Source: Brevipalpus yothersi | Taxonomy: Eukaryota; Arthropoda; Arachnida; Trombidiformes; Tenuipalpidae | Direction of reading: 5' to 3' | Assembly: GCA_003956705.1 (NCBI GenBank) | Contig: QZCP01000112.1 | Coordinates: 312,574-376,573, forward strand | DNA length: 64,000 nt | Shown: piece after piece, positions 60,711 to 64,000 of the stretch | Layout: every line of letters begins with the position of its first letter | How positions within the stretch are numbered: position 1 is the stretch's first letter | Notes under the pieces: model-generated | Databases searched by the model: none | Told to the model about the DNA's origin: nothing | The model's input: only the letters and a program-made list of their open reading frames with translations | Translations under genes and position numbers: made by a program

Positions 60711-62576
60711 ATCTCTTCACCTTTTTAAAAGGAGATAAGTCAATTGGGCTCACATTCCATGGCTTGGCCTTCACAACTTTTTAGCCAGCTTTTTGGGCAG
60801 CTTTCGTTGGGGTCACTTTTCAGCCCACAATCTCTCTCTTTTGCTCTTTCTCTCTCTTCCCCTTCCATCCAACATGCCTTCACTATTGGCCCAGCATCGA
60901 CCCAACATTAGCCGCAGCATTTTTCCACTGCTGATCAAGTAGTGACATCTTGCGTTAGCTCATCTTATCGATTGCCCGAGGCTCTTTGCACCCATCTCAA
61001 CACACACTTCTTTCCTCGACTTTTCAACTCTTGAGCTCTTTTAAGTTGCCCAAAATTTATTATCTTCTCTCTCTCTCTCTTTCTCTGCATACTTGCACCA
61101 AGTTATGAGAGTTCGTAATTAAGTTCGTGCAGAGAAAATTTTCGAGTCCACCCTACAGCTCATCATCTTGTTGGGCAAGATGGTGGGCCAAGGTGGTTGA
61201 AGAAAAAATGTATGATGAGAGGATGCTTTTTTTCTGGAGTATTGATGATGCTTCAAAATTCTTCTGATTCAAAGGCGATCGTTTGAGGTTGATGGTGTGT
61301 GTGTGTGTGTTTGTATAGGGAACAGAACTTTGATGATCGCTTTGCTCTCTATTCTCATTAAAGGAATGTTTTTCATTTTTTCTTACGTTTTTTTCGTTCC
61401 TTTGAGTCACTTAACGAGATTCTATTGAATGCTTTCTCTCTCACTCCCTAACTCAGACTATCAGGTCTGATATTTTCTATCGCTATACTTATCATTTTTC
61501 CGTCTGTTTATCTTATTTCCTTCATAGATTAGCCTCATCAAGAATGTGTGTATTCTAACTGACATTATTTTTGGTCGTATTATGTTGCATTTTGGCATGA
61601 AAATCAATACACACACACACACACACATACATACACTTTATTCTCTCTATTCTCTATTCTCTGAGCGTGCTGGACTTGAAAACAGCAACTTTAACTTACT
61701 ATGAGATCAGTAACGGCTCGTTTTGAAATGAGAGTAGTGAATTGAGTGCAAGGATTTGCTGTTGAGAGTCTAGTTTGATTGGAATGAATAGACGAGTCCC
61801 TTGGAGCTGACCGGTTAAACAGTCCCATGGAGTTGAAAATTTGAATGGACTGTCGCCTCGGTCAATGGGTGGACCACGGTTGTAGCGTTTGCTGAGCCAT
61901 AATCGGTGAACATTCCAGAGGTCGAGCAACCAGTTGAACAATTGGGAAAGAGAGAGAGAAAGAGAAAGAGAAAAAGAAAGAGAGAAAAAGGCTGGTTTGG
62001 GAAGAGAATGCAGTGGTTCCTTTGTTTGTCTTAACGCGGTGGCCAGTAAACATTTCTCCTCCTTGTTAGCTCCTTTGCACCCCAACACAAGGCTTGTGTA
62101 AAGGTTGAAAACAGGCCCAAACAAAATGATCGAGTCCATGAGAATCATGGCTTGAGTCCATTCTTTTACTTTTACTTCTACTACTACTTCTCTCTCTCTT
62201 CTTCTTCACCTTCTTCTCCTTCTTCTCCTTCTTCTCCTTATTTCCCTTATTCCCCTTATTCCCTTATTCTTTGCCAGGAAAGAGGCTGAGATCGAGATGG
62301 AAGGCTCTTTTCTGGTAAGACTCATCTACGATGACGAACACACTTTCAGCCTGATCGGAGCAGCAGAGAAAGTGCTTAGTGAGTTTTGCACCGAATTTTT
62401 GGTCTTGTCCTGGCTTCACGTAGACAGCCGAAGGCAAGGCGAGAAGCAAAGCTAATCCTTTAACCGCGCTCAGCCTGAACAAATAAGCCTGATAGCCATT
62501 GCCTTGGGACAAGATCTTCCCTCTTCCCTTTTCCGGTTCACAACCTTACTTACTTACCCATCCACCTCTATTCCTT

Positions 62577-62630
<54 letters not shown>

Positions 62631-64000
62631 GTCCCATCTTCTGAATCCAGAGATACCAGCCAACCAAATACTGGAACTTTTTGGTCGCATGTTCTTCGAC
62701 TTTTGTCAAGAATCTGGATATGACAAGATCTTACAAGTTCTCGGAGCCACTCCACGGGATTTTCTCCAGAATTTGGACGCTCTCCACGACCACTTGGCCA
62801 CTATTTATCCAGGTATCCCGCTTCTCTTCTAGTCCACTTTCTCAATCAAGCCCCCCCTTCTTGACTGCATTTCACAAGTATGTGTGTGTGTTTATGTGTG
62901 TTTGTAGTCAAGTTGGGGGTCGATGAGGAGGCAATAGTGTGTGTGTTGGTGATCCTTGACCACCAACTATTGTCCGAGCTAATCTCTTCTCTTTCTCTTT
63001 CCCTCTTTCTCTTTTTTTTCTCTCTCTCTATCTCTTTACCTTTTCCCATCTCTTGGCATTTATCCGATTTACTCGAATATCCGATCTCGAAGGAATGAGA
63101 GCTCCAAGTTTCCGTTGCACGGAGCGGGCTGAAGATGGAGCGCTCATTTTGCATTACTATTCTGAACGCAAAGGCTTGGAACATATCGTCATTGGAATCG
63201 TGAAAGCAGTGGCGAGTAAACTTCATAGCACGGAGGTTGAAGTGGAAATCATCAAGACAAAAGAAGAGGGCATCGATCACGTCCAATTCAGTATAAAAGA
63301 GAAATCAGCTTCAGACCAAAGAATTGCGGAAAAAATGCTCACCGAGGAAACAGAGCAATTATATCTCGAAAATCGACTGAGTCCTCTTACTTTTTGCAAA
63401 GCTTTTCCATTTCATTTGATCTTCGATCGGAATCTCACAGTTCGCCAGGTAAGATCAGCTATTCATTGATACTATTCACATCATGTCATCCATTGACATT
63501 CGTGGCCCACTTTTTCCACTTTCCTACCTTTTGCTGTTCCTCCTCTTCCTTATCCAACCTTCTTGATTCATTCACTCTTTCATTCATTCATTCATCCATC
63601 CATCCATCCTCAAGCTAGGCTGGAACCTCCGTTTCTCGAGTTTTACCAGAGTTGACCAAAGGCTGTCGAGTGACCGATGCATTTGAGATGATTCGTCCCC
63701 ATGTTGAGTTTACGTTTGATAACGTTCTTTCCCATATCAACACAATCTTCGTTCTTATCTCTCGGGAAACCAGCGAGTCCAGCAATGGATCTGACCCGGT
63801 AAAGTCAGAACATCTCCGGTAAATGCCTTAATCTTTATTCTTGTTCAGTGGAGATGCAATCGATGGCACTGTTGCTAGAGAGAATCAAGTGCTATTATCA
63901 TTTCTATCATGAAAAGCCCAGTGAGCATTGACGCTAATGGAATAAGTTTTCTCTCCTTCATTCTAGCTTGCAAGCAGATAACAAGCTAGCAATTTTCTTC
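58863..64000 (+). CDS. GUCY1B1: Soluble guanylate cyclase beta-1 subunit (5' part; runs off window)
   Basis: Haem-binding subunit of the nitric-oxide receptor that makes cGMP in the cytosol. Exons in the window: 58863-58865 (ATG only), 58936-59009, 62278-62378, 62651-62812, 63093-63448 and 63619-63818, all phase-matched; a further exon may start at 63967. Visible protein: about 298 residues. The ATG is directly followed by GTGAGT, and exon 2 begins at YGFVNHALELLV, as in the family N-terminus. The H-NOX domain is complete: proximal haem ligand His105 in LDALHDHLATIYPG, and the YxSxR haem-propionate motif at 135-139 (YYSER), both at the same numbers as human. Exon 5 ends LSPLTFCKAFPFHLIFDRNL, the start of the PAS-like region; exon 6 continues RPHVEFTFDNVLSHINTIFV. 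The coiled coil and cyclase domain lie beyond the window. Exon ends after 63619 are less certain because the following block does not show the expected KGQM motif. Confidence 0.96.
60321..60383. repeat. Compound (CT)n-(CA)n microsatellite
   Basis: CT array of about 46 nt joined directly to a CA run of about 18 nt, in GUCY1B1 intron 2. Confidence 0.96.
60674..60708. repeat. (GA)n microsatellite
   Basis: GA array of about 35 nt, about 290 nt after an opposite-orientation CT array in the same intron. Confidence 0.96.
62576..62629. repeat. (CT)n tract abutting GUCY1B1 exon 4
   Basis: CT array of about 54 nt with a CTTT interruption, ending about 21 nt before the exon 4 start at 62651. It probably serves as part of the polypyrimidine tract. 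Confidence 0.95.

Larger units (their letters stand above)
59010..62277 (+). other. Intron 2 of GUCY1B1 (3.3 kb)
   Basis: It lies between the codons for residues 25-26 and the rest of the H-NOX domain. It is rich in CT tracts and ends in a long (CTTCTC)n-like pyrimidine tract (about 62186-62275) just before exon 3. No coding block fits. Confidence 0.85.

Noticed and set aside
63799..63819. Alternative donor CCG|GTAAAG for GUCY1B1 exon 6
   Set aside because: The later donor at 63819 keeps a longer open exon and gives a phase that fits the acceptor at 63966; the choice is still uncertain.
1..64000. Bacterial-type features: operons, CRISPR arrays, insertion sequences; also tRNA and rRNA genes and intact transposons
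   Set aside because: The window is eukaryotic with spliced genes. I saw no regular direct repeats with spacers, no transposase or reverse transcriptase frame, and no tRNA-like T-loop and acceptor pairing that I could support by eye.

Overview
This window is eukaryotic nuclear DNA from a protostome animal, most likely an arthropod. It carries animal developmental genes (unc-4 homeobox, TCF/pangolin with a C-clamp, UNC5 netrin receptor) and two Spätzle-type cystine-knot genes, the ligand family of arthropod Toll receptors. Introns are bimodal: many are 57-90 nt, while unc-4, UNC5 and soluble guanylate cyclase have introns of 3-9 kb filled with (GA)n/(CT)n microsatellites. I cannot name the species. 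All gene names rest on recognition of protein families by eye, without a database search; exon joins were checked by hand for GT/AG sites and reading phase.

Layout, left to right. Positions 1-11780 (minus strand): a homeobox gene of the UNC-4/UNCX type, with the homeodomain split by a 9.5-kb intron and the 3' end off the window. Positions 13167-15579 (minus): a PPM1H/J/M-type PP2C phosphatase. Positions 16029-17531 (minus): a single-exon secreted MAM-LDLa-MAM protein. Positions 18071-23083 (minus): CPSF1, the largest subunit of the cleavage and polyadenylation factor, in only three coding exons. It diverges from SAR1 (24029-25391, plus), the COPII GTPase. Positions 26180-27384 and 28358-30678 (plus): two Spätzle-like genes in tandem; the second has an isolated ATG exon, and its first intron holds broken antisense coding-like blocks. 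Positions 31039-31703 (minus): NIP7, ribosome biogenesis. Positions 33126-51542 (plus): an UNC5 netrin receptor in ten coding exons whose reading frame ends without the usual ZU5 and death domains. Positions 53045-53478 (minus): LSM5, divergent from TCF/pangolin (54080-55189, plus). Positions 58863 to beyond 64000 (plus): the 5' half of soluble guanylate cyclase beta-1, with its start codon alone in the first coding exon.

The genes do not form one pathway. Housekeeping genes (CPSF1, SAR1, NIP7, LSM5) are compact with tiny introns. Signalling and developmental genes (unc-4, UNC5, GUCY1B1) occupy most of the window through long, repeat-rich introns. The observations most worth a second look are the death-domain-less UNC5, the tandem Spätzle pair with one divergent cysteine pattern, the antisense relic inside the second Spätzle gene, and the bias of dinucleotide arrays toward CU in the sense strand of long introns, often close to exons.
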